A DNA stretch of 64,000 bases. Source: Rhizodiscina lignyota. Taxonomy: Eukaryota; Ascomycota; Dothideomycetes; Aulographales; Rhizodiscinaceae. Position 1 is the first letter of the stretch, and the number at the start of each line of letters is the position of its first letter. This document shows positions 43,491 through 55,310 of this stretch, one piece after another. The DNA is taken from assembly GCA_010015805.1 (NCBI GenBank), contig ML978130.1:1178001-1242000 (forward strand). The letters run 5' to 3'. The notes beneath the pieces are model-generated. The model had not been told where the DNA came from, made no database searches, and was given only the letters and a program-made list of their open reading frames with translations. The position numbers were made by a program, and so were the translations under genes.

Positions 43491-44008
43491 AGAAACTGGC
43501 CTCGTCCAGTAGTCTGCCGATTCCCTATACCGAGCCCATCCTCCTGCCATCGGTTGACCCATGAACGCCGACTATACAGCGCCAACACCACAGACGCGCT
43601 GCTGTTCGCAATCCGACTGCTATTTATGCCGTGCCACATTATCCTACTTGACGCCGGTCAAAAGCGTTATAAGAGTGCACTTCCCAGGGGCTCGCATCTC
43701 TAATTGTACGTCACAATTATTTCAAAGCCATGACCAAATACCCATCAGTCTCTCCTCGTTTATTTTAGTTACCGATGATCAGTATATCACTCTTGCAACT
43801 TCACTTCGGAGAAGTATTAAGGAGGAGGAGTAATATGAATATACAATGCCCATTCATTGTGTCTCTCATGATAGCTAAGATTTCCACATTTCAGTTTCCT
43901 TAACGCCGTCGTTATGATACATAAGCTCGCTTGAATTCTCCCCGCTTCTCAAATGGTTACTAGGCGGTCCTTTTTGCTGTCATCTATAATCACGCAAACG
44001 CTTCCATT
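43491..44008. other. Intergenic; no supported gene
   Basis: 518 bp between converging genes. Short ORFs only. Confidence 0.45.
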
Positions 44009-44617
44009 CTAGCAGCCACCTCCAGCCAGTTGCTGCACAACCTCCATCACCGAATCCTCGTTTGTTTTCGTCAATGTCATTGCCACCATTCCCGAGAGCA
44101 GTACGAGATCGATGAAGAAATCATCGCAAGGAACCAGTATCTCCAACTGCTTCTCTCCAGTCCCGGAGGATTTCGCAGACTTGAGTCTCGCCAATTTGTT
44201 GCCAGAGTGATCATGCAGCGCCAGTGACTCGCTACCTGACATTTGGGAGGCTGCCCATTTCAACTTTCCCATCGGATGGCACTCAAAGTTGAAGCTACTC
44301 GACATGCTGCTCATCTTCATCTTTATGGGCTGGCCTCGCAGTGTCATCTGGATGGAAGATGAAAATGAATGGAATCGAGCATCGCCGAATACTCTGCTGG
44401 GGTCGGGGGTGCCGCGGAAGATCTCAACGTTCTTTTTCTTTTTTGACGATATGACGGAGCACAGAGGCGGCGCTTCTGGAGGATAGCCTGGTGGCTGTAT
44501 GAGTGTGAGGTCTGGAATGTTTGGTGATGGGCGGAGAGTAAGGACGTATGAAGCATGAGCAGAATGGTCTTCTTTCGAAGATAGTTTAGAGAAAAGTCGA
44601 GAAACGGAGTCCGTCAT
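44009..44617 (-). CDS. Conserved fungal protein, tubby/LURP-like fold suspected
   Basis: 202 residues, no intron, single ATG start. The pattern ARFHSFSSSIQMTLRGQPIK, then MGKLKWAA, then SLALHDHSGNKLARLKSA, then LEILVPCDDFFIDLVLLSG gives alternating strands and a C-terminal hydrophobic helix. This recalls tubby-C-terminal-like (DUF6593/LURP-type) proteins that may bind lipids. The N-terminal 60 residues are Ser/Pro-rich with a KKKK stretch. The fold assignment is a recollection of pattern, not a computed hit; function unknown. Confidence 0.65.
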   Translation of the reverse strand: MTDSVSRLFSKLSSKEDHSAHASYVLTLRPSPNIPDLTLIQPPGYPPEAPPLCSVISSKKKKNVEIFRGTPDPSRVFGDARFHSFSSSIQMTLRGQPIKMKMSSMSSSFNFECHPMGKLKWAASQMSGSESLALHDHSGNKLARLKSAKSSGTGEKQLEILVPCDDFFIDLVLLSGMVAMTLTKTNEDSVMEVVQQLAGGGC

Positions 44618-45339
44618 GTCTAATAGATGATTTCAGATTTCAGGTGGGTGTCGTTAATGCGAAGTGTGGAGGTCGAATGTGTCTGAAGGTTCCACGTATT
44701 TTTCGTTCTTGATATACATTCACGACCTGATTGCGCCTCTTATCAACAAAAGATCCAATGATGCAATTTTACTCCTTCCAGATCCTGTACAACATTTACG
44801 CGCAGTTCTTGCCTTGTCTTGTATAGCGGCTCGTGCTGCGCCATGCAACTCTTGGGTTGGTGGTTTTCCAAGCCAAAGCAAGAGGCCGCAAGCTAAACCG
44901 TATTAGGCTCTATGGAGCGCTCGGTTAACACTGCCGGAGCCGCTACACCAAACCTGGCACGCTGGTCAAGGATCAAAGGCTCCCAGATCGCCAGCCGAAC
45001 AGGTACACGTGGGTGCCTGAGCCAACCTGGCTTAGGTGCGCTCGCCCCAGGCCTGGGTGCCTCTGCAGGGCTCCCGGCGACTCCAAGGGTGCCAGATCCT
45101 TCTTCTCCACAGGATCGCTGCCCGTCCAATCGGGGCCTTTCAACAACTCGTTTTCTTCACTACGGTTCGAGCACCTCTCAAGTTAGAAAGGATAGCGGCA
45201 CTTGGCGCTTCCTACGTCATGTTACATAGGCACCAGCGCCTTTTTTTCCTCAAACAGTTCCTCACCTCATCGTCTTGAACGTATCGCATCTCCTCAGAGC
45301 GCCCACCTCTTCCCTTTCGGGAAAAACGCTGCGCACGAT
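44618..45339. other. Intergenic with a GC-rich patch
   Basis: 722 bp. About 44930..45110 is clearly richer in G+C than its surroundings and contains repeated ggtgcct/gcctggg words. The ORFs across it are Gly/Pro/Ala-rich in every frame, as expected from composition, and are not called as genes. Confidence 0.45.
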
Positions 45340-46948
45340 ATGGCGGGAGTCCCTTCTGGCCGTGGTTGTGAAGCATGTCGGAAACAGAAGAAGAAGGTTT
45401 GACTCAGTGTACTGCACCAAAGCGGAAGATTACTCTATCGCTAAGATCCGTGTGTAAGGAAGTGTGACGAATTGAAACCCGCATGCTCCAGGTGCAAGCG
45501 CTTGCGGATCGACTGTAAAGGGTCGGGACAGCAGCGATTCAAGTTCAAAGACCAAACCCTGGCCTTCAGATCGAACAAAGACCAAGCGAGCCAGTCGCCT
45601 AGCAGCAGTGGCACAGAAATGACACGAAGTCCCAGCAACGAGACGACCGTTCTGGTCAGCGCCTTCATCTCCACACTTGAAGTGAAACACCCCGGATATG
45701 ACTTATCCTGTTATGGATGGTTTCTGCAAGACATTCCAAAGCGCCTTGGTACCAATGATGCGCTTGATGCAGCTGTGGGCGCCATTTCAGCTGCTTATTC
45801 GTCGATATACACACGTCAGCGGTCTGTGGAGACCTTTTCGAGATACGGGCATGCCCTGCGGACGCTGCGAGTCTGCTTGAATGATCATAAAAAGAGCCAC
45901 TCGGTAGATACATTATGTGCCATATATCTCATAATGGTTTGCCAGGTTAGCACTGTAGTCCATTTCTCGCATCCGCATTGCATTGTGACTAATATCACAT
46001 CCAGGGCTTTATTGGACGACGAGATGATCAGGAGACTCGTCACGGAGAGGGAATGGCACTCATATTAAATACCATAGGGTCGCGAGAAACCCAGGGTAGC
46101 TTTGAGGGTTCAATGCTCTTCACATTATGCTTGCCTGCGGTATGAAAACCCATATACCACAACAACCAGAACATTCAACTTACGGACAGTGCCAGCTTAT
46201 CGAGAGCACCTACAATCCCAAGGTCCAATTAGGTCCATGGATCGAGAAGCTGCTGGTGAAGACATATGGACCACCCACGCCGGATCCTCGCGATGAATTC
46301 TCTCCTCACAAGCTTGCGGTTCATAGCATTGCCGACATGCCACGTTTCATCCGAGATCCAGAACTACACTATGTCGATATGCAGTACACCTACCAACTAA
46401 TACAAGCCGAATACCCTAAGCTACAACAGCGTGTAGCCAAGTTGGAGGACGAGGTATCTTCTACCAAGACCCCAACACTTCCTTTTATGAAGCTGCAACA
46501 CGCCCACCAAGCGACGTATGGTATCATAATGACTGCGGCTCTAATCCTTAATGGCATGCTTCGCGCATTTGAACCGTACAACTACGCCCTGGTCGAAGAT
46601 TCTATTCTCTTCACCAACGAAGTCCTGGCCCTCGCAGAGAAAGCGGCCCGATACAGACCCCTTGGAGCAGGCTACATACCTCTATGCCTGATGGCTGCAT
46701 GGGCAACACTGGATGACACATCCAAGAGGGCCGAAGTTGAGATGATGCTGGCAGTATATCAAACGGATTTCAGGCAGGTCAATTGGATGGAAAGTGGCCT
46801 TTTCTGGCAGAACAAGTTTGAACAGCTCCGCCTCAAAGTGTCAGGGCAGACTCTCGATGATGCTCTCATGTGTCTCATGGCATCTAATGCTGGCGTCGGC
46901 GAGCAGATAGATGCAATGGAAACGGGCGGGTTGTGTTCAATCGTGTAA
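45340..46948 (+). CDS. Zn(II)2Cys6 transcription factor
   Basis: Exons 45340..45396, 45463..45945, 46005..46139 and 46190..46948; introns of 66, 59 and 50 bp; 477 residues. The zinc cluster near the N terminus is split by intron 1 after CEACRKQKKK and resumes CDELKPACSRCKRLRIDC, giving all six cysteines. GSGQQRFKFK follows. The central helical region (GWFLQDIPKRLG, SALSAAYSS-like segment, DTLCAIYLIMVCQ) matches the fungal regulator domain of the DUF3468 type. Intron 3 joins FTLCLPA to CQLIESTYNP and removes a stop. A nuclear regulator, tail-to-tail with the secreted hydrolase gene (201-bp gap), which makes that gene and the carboxylesterase beyond it candidate targets. Confidence 0.88.
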
Positions 46949-47149
46949 CATGAAGATATCAGTGCTGCGCTCACTGATCAGCGGGTCTCGTGAAGAGTTG
47001 TATCGAGAAAAGATGTTCAATTTTTAAGATAAGTTAATCTGCAATACCCTTACTAAAATTACGCTCACAGTGAATCGAATACAAATGAAATGTGTTCACC
47101 AAATAACAGTTAGCCGTCTGCGTCGAACCACCGCTAAATCTGCTGCGAC

Positions 47150-48578
47150 TCAGTCCGACACCTTACTGTTGCCCGTCTTCCCATCGAATACATCTGCCAG
47201 CCAGTCCAACGTCACCATGGATAGCTGGGGTTCTGCACCAATAGCACAGTGCTCACCAGCGCCAATGTTTGTCTTAGACAGGTGGTAGTACGCCTTGTCG
47301 CCCAACCATCGCGCCATCTGCTCGGGCATTCCATAGCCAGCGACAGTGTCATCTTGGCCCGATCCCACAAAGACGGGACAACGGATCTGCTGCAGTTTCT
47401 TCTCGTCCAGAAAAATGGTGCCTGCTTTCGCATACCAATCATACGCGTCCGCCGTATCAAAAGACCAAATACCCTGATCTACAGCCCAGCGGAAGGCGGT
47501 TTCAATGCTCGGTGTGTTGTACACCTCCTGGATTGCAGCATTGAATGCTGTACGGTTGCCCGACTTGAACAGATCTATTAGGTCCGAGGGAAACTCGGTG
47601 TCCAGAAGGTGCTGCAGGTTCAAGAAGCCGTCAATCGCCAGCACCGCTGCGATCCTGTGCTCCTCCGTGGCCGCTAGTGGGGCAAGGAGTCCGCCGTAAG
47701 ATAGGCCCTCAAGTGCAACGCGATCCATGTCCACGTCGTTGCGAGTCTCCAGGTAGTCTACTACAGGCGTCACCACCTCCCACCACTCCGGGATGAATCC
47801 AATGTTCTGCTTCTGTCGCACAGTGGACTGCCCCGGCCCTTCGTATGAGATGAAGTTCCACCCACATGCCAGCACTTCTACGCCGACCGAATGGTAGAGA
47901 TCCTCCTGAGTGCCATCATAACCGGTACCGGTGATGACTGTTGGCAAACGATCTGGAGCACATCCGTCTGATTTCTGCTGTGCCGGGAAGAAGTACGCCG
48001 GGACGGTGAACCCATGCTTTGTGTCAAGAGTTATGACTTCGCCAGGTTGCGGGAGCAACTTGATCGCAGTGTGGAAGTCTGCGAGCTGCGCATCCAGCAT
48101 AAACTCTAACCGTGGGTCCGACGCATTGTGGTGCAGGAAGAAGCTTGCCAAGCGGTAGTACGTTGAGGCGTGGAAGTGTTGCTCGCGCGCCGACACTGGA
48201 AAACGCTTTGAATCGACCGAGGTTGCCATATCGTGTAGCTGGTCCTCAAGGAACTTAAACTCCCTGTACCAACTTTCGAAGTCGCCAGCTTTGATCTCGG
48301 CTGCAGCCCGCAAGACTTCGCCGGTCGCAGCGCCGCCGCCATTGGATGCAGCCAGAGCCCTCTCGAGGATGAATGAGAATTCAGAGTCGGAGCTGACCTG
48401 GTACATGGATGTCGTACTATTTGTGAGAGTTACGTTGGGGACATTGCCATGAAGCCACTGGGCGGTCTGTCGAAATGCTTGTGTCAGTCATTGGGTTGGT
48501 TACCAGCAAAGTACGGGATGAGATGCCTACAGCGCTAGTGAGCAAACAGCCTAGGACGAAAGAGTTGCTAAAATGCAT
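47150..48578 (-). CDS. Secreted alpha/beta hydrolase (dihydropseudooxynicotine-hydrolase-like group)
   Basis: Exons 48531..48578 and 47150..48466 with a 64-bp intron; 454 residues. The short first exon encodes most of a signal peptide (MHFSNSFVLGCLLTSA). Then comes an N-terminal helical cap (about 30-150) with ASTYYRLASFFLHH, the pattern of the family containing 2,6-dihydropseudooxynicotine hydrolase and fungal secreted relatives. The core shows PTVITGTGYDGTQED (oxyanion region), the nucleophile elbow GLSYGG (about residue 260), the Asp region GSGQDDTV and the His in GAGEHCAIG. A TATA box lies 83 bp upstream of the ATG. It probably hydrolyses a C-C or ester bond outside the cell; substrate unknown. 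Confidence 0.88.
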
Positions 48579-49410
48579 TATGAAAGTTGGAATGAGTGAC
48601 TGATACTTTGAGTTGTGTAGCGTGCTTGAGATGCGATTCAGAATCAATCCAAACAATGCCTTATATATATTCCTGTGTCTCCCGCAGCTGACTCGAGCTG
48701 ACCATATACTCCCCGATTTAAGTAAGGCTATGTCGATTGAACTGCATTCCAGCTGCCAATATTCAGTAAGTTCAACGTGAGCAGTTCTATAAATGAAGAT
48801 GACGGCCATTTGGTTCAGCTAACGTCGAGCTGCTTACTGAATTCGGCATTTGAGCTTCCAGTGAACAACTCTAATCGTCGAGTTACCACATTTAGATGAG
48901 AGACGAAAAGAGAAATATCGCTAATTGAATACTAGGAATATGCAGCTTGCTGCTTGCATCCACCACAAATAGCGGGCTCATAGTTAAGATCAACAACAAT
49001 GAAGTCAAAATCGCACCTCATAGTACATATCTAAGCTGTCAAGCACAATTCCAAATTACTCAGGTTCAGGATGTACGCCATAAATTCCCTCTGTCCATAA
49101 GAACTTATTATTTGGCAAGTCTACCGAGTTGACCGGTTCTCCCAGAAGAACCGAATGATATGCTTGATTAGACAAACTACAAATACGAAACGTGGGCATT
49201 TATATTTCGATTTGTACTGCAATTGGCTTAAATCCTACGAGAATTGCCCCAAAATAAGTTGTCACTCTAGGTCCGCCTACAGACCTTTGAAAAGGAAACC
49301 ACTTACTTGCCATCACGAGAAATGAGAAAGATGAAGCCTATGCACACGCGAAATGTTAGTTCAAAGTATCACAATCAGATAACAGCTGCCAAATGCAGAA
49401 CCACGACTAC
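48579..49410. other. Intergenic, promoter of the secreted hydrolase
   Basis: 832 bp. Contains the TATA box at 48661..48669 (minus) and no supported gene. The remnant regulator begins at its right end. Confidence 0.45.
48661..48669 (-). promoter_or_regulatory. TATA box of the secreted hydrolase gene
   Basis: On the minus strand tatatataa, 83 bp before the ATG at 48578. A strong consensus at a normal distance, suggesting a regulated, highly inducible promoter. Confidence 0.55.
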
Positions 49411-50483
49411 TCACCAGTCCTCTATCGAAACTCCCTCTTCGAGCATCATGGCGGCTTCTTTCGCATGCTCCAACTCGTGCCGTTCACCGACTGCCTTCGG
49501 GCGGTTGATGATGAACATTTTGGCAGGCACGGGACACAGCTCAGAGGTACCAATGCTGGCGAGCGGCCAAACAAGAAAGCGTGCCCACAAAGGAGACGGT
49601 TTCTCGAGGAGCTCGATCGAGTATGGCACGCTGGCTAGGATATCGCCGATAATCTCCTCGGCTTTGAGCGCAGCTTTCGTAGGAAACTGGTTCCACTCAT
49701 CGTACAAAGTGTCGTCGGTCGCAGGCTGGTCAAGGATGACGCCGCGCAAGTCATGTTGGAAAGCGCAGAATATCCATTCATTAAAGAAGAGATGGAGCAT
49801 GCGCATAACATTCCAATACCGTGCGGCATTCTGTGAATAGTGCTGGTGTATGAAATTCTTGTACGTGTAAGCCTTGACAAGGCTCTCCGTTGAGGTTATA
49901 ATCTTGTACGGCAGCCTCGTCTTCATGTGATCCAACAAGTTGACAGTTTCACTGTCGAGATAAAGTGCTTCGCGGACAACTTCAGTCGCCAGCATGCCTC
50001 TCATATTTGCCCGGAGCGCCGCGATGCGGTCAAGCAATTTCCCTAACCTGAAGCTGGGCTGTTGGCGTCCATGACGGTCGCAGCGCGCTATTGAAAGCGA
50101 GAGAACTCAGGTGAAACCGAAGTGAATCGTTGAGCACAGCTCGTGCGAATGTTCAAGCTGGCTTGACGGAAGAGTTGCTGCCCAAGCTCGCTATCAAGCT
50201 GCTTGTCACCTCTTAGAGTTAATAGAGTCGCTGACCCTTGTACATGAGCAGTCCAGCTTCGTGGCGTCTTGCGGCCACGAAATGCCAAAGCCTCGAATGA
50301 AGAGAGAAGCAGGACGCATAAGAGTGTACTGTCAAGGACAGCGAGATCCAGCTTGCTCAGAGTCTGAGTAAGACTTGTCTCCAATAGTGGCGTCAACACG
50401 CATCAAATACGAAGGGAACTTACTTTTCTTCTCTTCAACCGGCATGATTCACATGAGTCTGATGGCTTTCCGCAATACACCAT
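49411..50483 (-). pseudogene. Decayed Zn(II)2Cys6 transcription factor
   Basis: Fragments of one regulator lie in order but cannot be joined. At 50483 an ATG opens a half zinc cluster (SCESCRLKRRK) that runs into gtaagt. The second half of the cluster and the linker are missing. From about 50385 the DUF3468-type middle continues (LDLAVLDSTLLCVLLLSSFE, SWTAHVQGSATLLTLRG, LRGDKQLDSELGQQLF). At 50088 the frame hits TAG after SPEFSRFQ, and about 45 bp later the frame must shift by one to reach FRLGKLLDRIAALRA. The C-terminal part to 49411 is open. This adds up to an internal deletion, a stop and a frameshift. Alternative: an unusual multi-intron gene, less likely because the third to sixth zinc ligands are absent. 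Confidence 0.7.
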
Positions 50484-51028
50484 CGGAGTAGATTTGAAGA
50501 GTTGCGGCGATGATGCCTTTTTTCTCACTCCACTTTCTCCGGCATCTAGTCCACTGTACTTCAAGAGCCATGAAGGGTAATACAGACGCAAAAGAGGGTC
50601 GAACAGCAGACTTAAAAGAGACATTGATCTCGACAAAGCTCTGCGGTAGTGGAGTTGATGTGTGACTGCGGCTGAAGTGGCCACCGGTCTTACTAGCGTC
50701 GTCGAGCTGCAAACCCTTTTAGGAAATATAGTGAATTTGTGCGCATTTTGGACAGAAATCTTATAGGCGAATTGGATATTCTTTCAGCTCTCAGCTCTAT
50801 GCAGCTCAAATTTCTGTATCTAAAAGAGGCAGTGAAACAATGCCACCCAAATCGTGAAATGGTTACGCTGTTATTCGCCGACTCGTGGAGTCATGGCGGC
50901 CATGGCGCAGCAGAGCTGATCGAGAATCTGCTGAAGCACAGTACAATTTCAATTAACGCCCTTGATTATACATTCTATCACCCAATCGTGCCACAACGCT
51001 CCCTTCTCACCGTCTATTACAGTCCCAC
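50484..51028. other. Intergenic; no supported gene
   Basis: 545 bp upstream of the decayed regulator and downstream of the carboxylesterase. Short ORFs only. Confidence 0.45.
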
Positions 51029-52839
51029 CTACACCCAAAGTCCCTCCTGCATCCACTCGCACCTGCGACCCACAGTCGAGTCTCGCTCAGTCACAACGCC
51101 GTCTTTCGTGAAAACGTTGTGACTTGCATTATTCCCCTGCTGCGGGAAACTTGGCAGCCCTTTGCCATTCGGATTTCCCGTCTTCACAAAGTTCGCAATA
51201 TATCCTCGCATGATCTTCGCCAGCGGCTCGATCACTGGAGCGCTGTAGCTCCCTGGGAAAATGTAACCCAGGTCGTACGCATGATATGCCGGAGTAATCG
51301 CGAACTCCCAATTGTATGTCTTATTCCCAAACGCCCTTGCCAACCAGTTGGTGTTGCACGTGAATACGTAGTCTCCGAGGAATGGAATCGTACGCAGTGG
51401 TCCCACTCCGGGGAACATCTTTGTGATATATTCAATCACAGGGTCTAGCATGCCAGGCTGCAACAGTTTAAGGAGAGTTCGAAAATCAGCGTCGTTCTGA
51501 ACCCACGGCGCATTGTACTCGCCGCCCTCGTGCGTCACATGGCTAACGAGCACATCCAGGTTATGATCGAAATGACCCGCCAGAAGCGAGTTCCCGGGGA
51601 GAGCGGGCACAAATGAACCGTCAACTACTGGCCCATAAACGAAGCCAAAGGTTGCAGACCGGACGTGATCCATATTGGCGGTGATGAGGTCAGAGGAGGG
51701 CAGCTTGCGAGCTTCGTCAATGGTGCTGACATTGAGACGAGCGAGGAATGTCTGTGTTGTATTCTCGGTCACATAATGAGAGTCGATAGGGAAGTAGCCA
51801 GCGGAATTGGAGAATGCCCGCGCAAAGGGTACAGGCTTTTGGCCGCCATAAGCTGTGATCTGATGGACCGTACTACCGCCGCCGGCAGAAACTACAGAGT
51901 TGGATGTTAGATCATTGATGATATAATAAGTAGATTATATACTTACGGCCACCTATGGTCACTTGCTTTGGATCACCACCGAATCGATGGATGTTTTCTT
52001 GGACCCACTCGAGAGCAAGTCTTTGGTCGTGAAGACCGGCATTAGCTGTGCCATTTGCAGCATCGAGAGAGGGACCAGCAAGCCATCCAAAAGCGCCGAG
52101 GCGGTAATTGATAGCAACGAAGATCATGCCATCCGAGTAATCGCTCTGACTCGCCTTGATGAGCGCTGACGGGTCTCCAGAATCATTGGGGTCGTTTTTG
52201 TATCCGAACACATAACCACCACCGTGAATCCTTCAGAAGGTCAGCAAAACAAGTTTTAATATCGCTGAAATGCGTCCTACCAGACAAATACAGGCGCTCC
52301 GCTCCCGGATGAGTTTCGTTGGTCGAACACGGCTCGCGGAACAACGACGTCTAGGAATAGGCAGTCCTCACTGATGCCAGTATGATTCAACAGAATTTCC
52401 GCGCCCAGATCATTGACTGGTTTACATTCCTCCGTAGCATAAGTATAGTTGTATTCAGACGTATTTCCGTACTCGAAATCCCTTCCAAATAAATAGCCGG
52501 CACAACCCCAGTCTTCTTGAGCCGGAGGGCATATGCGGTCTCCCGTGCTTTTTTGAACGGTTGTATTGCGGCCGGTGGGTGGAACAGGAGCGGAAAATCG
52601 TAGGTCGCCTATAGGGGGTTGGGCATATCGTATGTTGTTGAAGGCGTATAGCTGCGTCGTCGCCTTTATTATTTCAGATCAGTATTGGACCAGCAGTTTA
52701 GTGATTGGAGGAGCCAAACATTGTACGTGGTCGCCTCATGAATTTCGTAGCCTAAATCAACCTGTGGCAAACGACCTGCTTCTACAATCGTAAGGTAATA
52801 GAGGAGCGTGCCGAAGAGAAGATAACAAGCTGACTTCAT
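51029..52839 (-). CDS. Secreted type-B carboxylesterase/lipase
   Basis: Exons 52720..52839, 52281..52651, 51947..52230 and 51029..51891; introns of 68, 50 and 55 bp; 545 residues. Extracellular serine esterase of the cholinesterase/lipase fold. Signal peptide [21 protein letters not shown]. Then [37 protein letters not shown] (oxyanion hole, formed by splicing), [12 protein letters not shown] and GGLSAGGG with the nucleophile Ser (about residue 261). An acidic residue lies in THEGGEYN and the His in [12 protein letters not shown]. The first intron has an uncommon gtttgg donor, chosen for phase ([11 protein letters not shown]). Four genes in this block (45-53 kb) look related to use of an external ester-type substrate. 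Confidence 0.92.
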
Positions 52840-54329
52840 GTTCGTAAGAGATGAACAATGTTTGAAGAATGATGAATGGTGTCGCGTAGAGTAACTGGAA
52901 CCAGAAGAATGATAGAATAGCAACGGATTGTTTGGATCGGAGTTTTTGGGTATGAGAAGGCCACTTTATACTTGGAGAAAACGAAGAATTGATGTCATCG
53001 AAGAACATTTCTGTGGCCGGACAAAAAGCAGGTGTTGCCTCTTGTTTGGACACATTTGATGCTGCTCAGGATCTGCTATTGACTAGCTTGCGATGGCTTC
53101 ATCGGCCGCTCAGACAAGGCTCAGCCGTAGATGTATTCGAAGCCTATTGCTATGTTGATCCTCCTTCGACAACGGCCTGTCGAAGATCGTTGAACCCATT
53201 ACTCTCGTGCCGGAGCTCAATACGAAAGAGAAGAACCTGTATTGTCGCACTAATTAGCTGTGTGAAGACGCCGCTGACTGTTTATACAGCTCAAATGAGG
53301 CTAACTTCTTGTAGCGCTACCAGCCGCTCGTACCTGCAAGGAACGGATCAAGTGTTGTTGATCCCGCTGCATACTGCGCCTTAGTAGATTGTGCTTCCCT
53401 TGGCATATACCTGTTCTGAGGTTCTTTGGTCGGAGCAATGAACTAGACTGGGAGACAGCGAGAATAATCCATTTCGTATGATACACACTACAGCTTTTTG
53501 GCATCCCTTGAGATATCTTCGGACCGCAGCTGCAGGGTACGTCAACCGAGGCAGCGCTTTGAAGACGTCAATCCACTCCTCTTACGCAGCATCGCGGCAG
53601 GAAATGACGTGGGTCGCACATATTACCAACCTGTTTGTGAAAGAGGACTTTCCCAGTGAACATGCGAAGAAAGCGGTTGGGAAAAGACTCACGATGTTGG
53701 CATGGGATAGAGTTTCAGTGTCTCGGATGTGGCCCACAGCGAATATGTCGGCTTTCCAGTTTTCTCTGCCTCGGCCCTTACGATAGGATAGGTAGCCGTA
53801 AGCAGTTGTCTCCACTCTCATACATCGTGAAAGCACACTCAGCTCTCTTTGAGAAATCTCTCGGTGCGATACCTTCATGTGCTCAAGTTCTTTCAACTCC
53901 TTCTGATGCAATGAGTCGGATAAGCGTTGCGCCCTTCACAGGGGGTCTGCGTGGAGCGAAGTGTCTCACCGTCTCACGAGTATCTAGTAGCACCCCTGAT
54001 GAAACGGATTGAGAGACACATTCTCTCAACGCCGCTGACCACAGAAAGATCTCAGGTGGACCGCCCACCACTATTTTCGGGTATTTGTACACATGTGTGA
54101 TCGATTCCTCTGGAATGTTGGCTTATCACACTCCGCATTGCAATACAATAAGGCATCGAGCGGATCTCAATCCTTGTCTCATTTGCCTTGCGCCCTTTGC
54201 GCCCTTCCTGCCTCGGCCTTGGAGATGCTGCCAATGAGCGGGACATATAAGATGGATCACTGCTTCCAATGTGTTCCCAAACCTTTCCACTAACTCGGAT
54301 TTCCCAAATTGCTCACCTATTGGTCCACC
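52840..54329. other. Intergenic; no supported gene
   Basis: 1.49 kb, a divergent region between the carboxylesterase and the C2H2 gene. ORFs at 53478..53786 (plus) and 53582..53911 (minus) oppose each other and neither shows a family pattern. It may contain an unrecognised non-coding RNA or remnant. Confidence 0.4.
52964..52970 (-). promoter_or_regulatory. TATA box of the carboxylesterase gene
   Basis: On the minus strand tataaag, about 125 bp before the ATG at 52839. Confidence 0.45.
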
Positions 54330-55310
54330 ATGAGCTCTTACCCTGAGCGTTCCTCTGTTCTCAGCCAGTTTACTGGCAATGTCGGGACTTCGTCTGCAGC
54401 AGTTATCGCAACCTTCCTTGAACAAGATGACGTCGATTGGTTGCTATTTCCTGAGGACGACACAGACAGCGTTAACCTAGCCCAAGAAAATACTTTCGAC
54501 GATTTCCTCGACCCGGCATTCGTTCTGGACACCTATCTGTGTAGCAAATCGCCAACTGTTTCTTCTCCTGACGTCTTTGCGGACCTGCTCACCGACTTTG
54601 GCACTGAAGGCGACTTTGATGGCTCGTCCAGCGCCTGCAAGCCTAAGTATTTAAATCTCCTTGATTTATTCATTTTCTTTTCTATTTCCGTAATTCTAAC
54701 CGAAATCACGGGTTTCAAATTTTCCAAAGTTTCGATCAATTTCTTATATGAACTCATCTTCGCGCTGTGTAAGGCACTATCAAGTGACATTCTTTATGTT
54801 CGTAGTAGAATTCGTGTAGACAGTTTGTCAATCTCTTACTAAGATCTCATTCAGTGCTTCCCATTTTCGTGGAATGTAACTCATTTGATCTTCAATCTTC
54901 GCTACAAATCGTTGTTTTCTTGCTCTGAGCCTAACGTGTGTACTCGCAGGCACCGCTGTGGTCCGCCCTGGAGAGAGCAAATCAGTAACAATCAGGAGAC
55001 TCCGTTTCTGGCAACGTGTCTTGAGAGGAAGAAGGACTTCCATGCGCCGATAAGGCGATTCGTTTGCACGTGGTCTCGGGATTGCAACAAGACTTTCACT
55101 CGTCGAAGCGATCTTCACAGGCATTGCAATGCGTTACATCGTCGTCTCGAGGAGTATTGGTGCCCGGTCAAGGGTTGTGAGAGGAGTCAATATTATTGCG
55201 GTGATGGTTCGCTGATTGGGCTACAGAGCAGACCATTTCCACGAAAGGATAAAAGAGATGATCATGTGCGAAAGGCTCATAACACTATAGAATGGAATTC
55301 TGTGTTTTGA
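54330..55310 (+). CDS. C2H2 zinc-finger protein, probable transcription factor
   Basis: Exons 54330..54646 and 54950..55310 with a 303-bp T-rich intron ending gcctaacg...tactcgcag; 225 residues. The N-terminal exon is acidic and Ser/Asp-rich (DDVDWLLFPEDD, DDFLDPAFVLD), like an activation domain. The second exon holds two atypical C2H2 fingers: FVCTWSRDCNKTFTRRSDLHRHCNALH and YWCPVKGCERSQ...KRDDHVRKAH, as in small fungal regulators. The intron is much longer than its neighbours, so a further small exon within it cannot be excluded. The finger pattern supports nuclear DNA binding; targets unknown. Confidence 0.65.

Noticed and set aside
49307-49840. 177-codon plus-strand ORF
   Set aside because: Antisense to the conserved C-terminal part of the decayed regulator.
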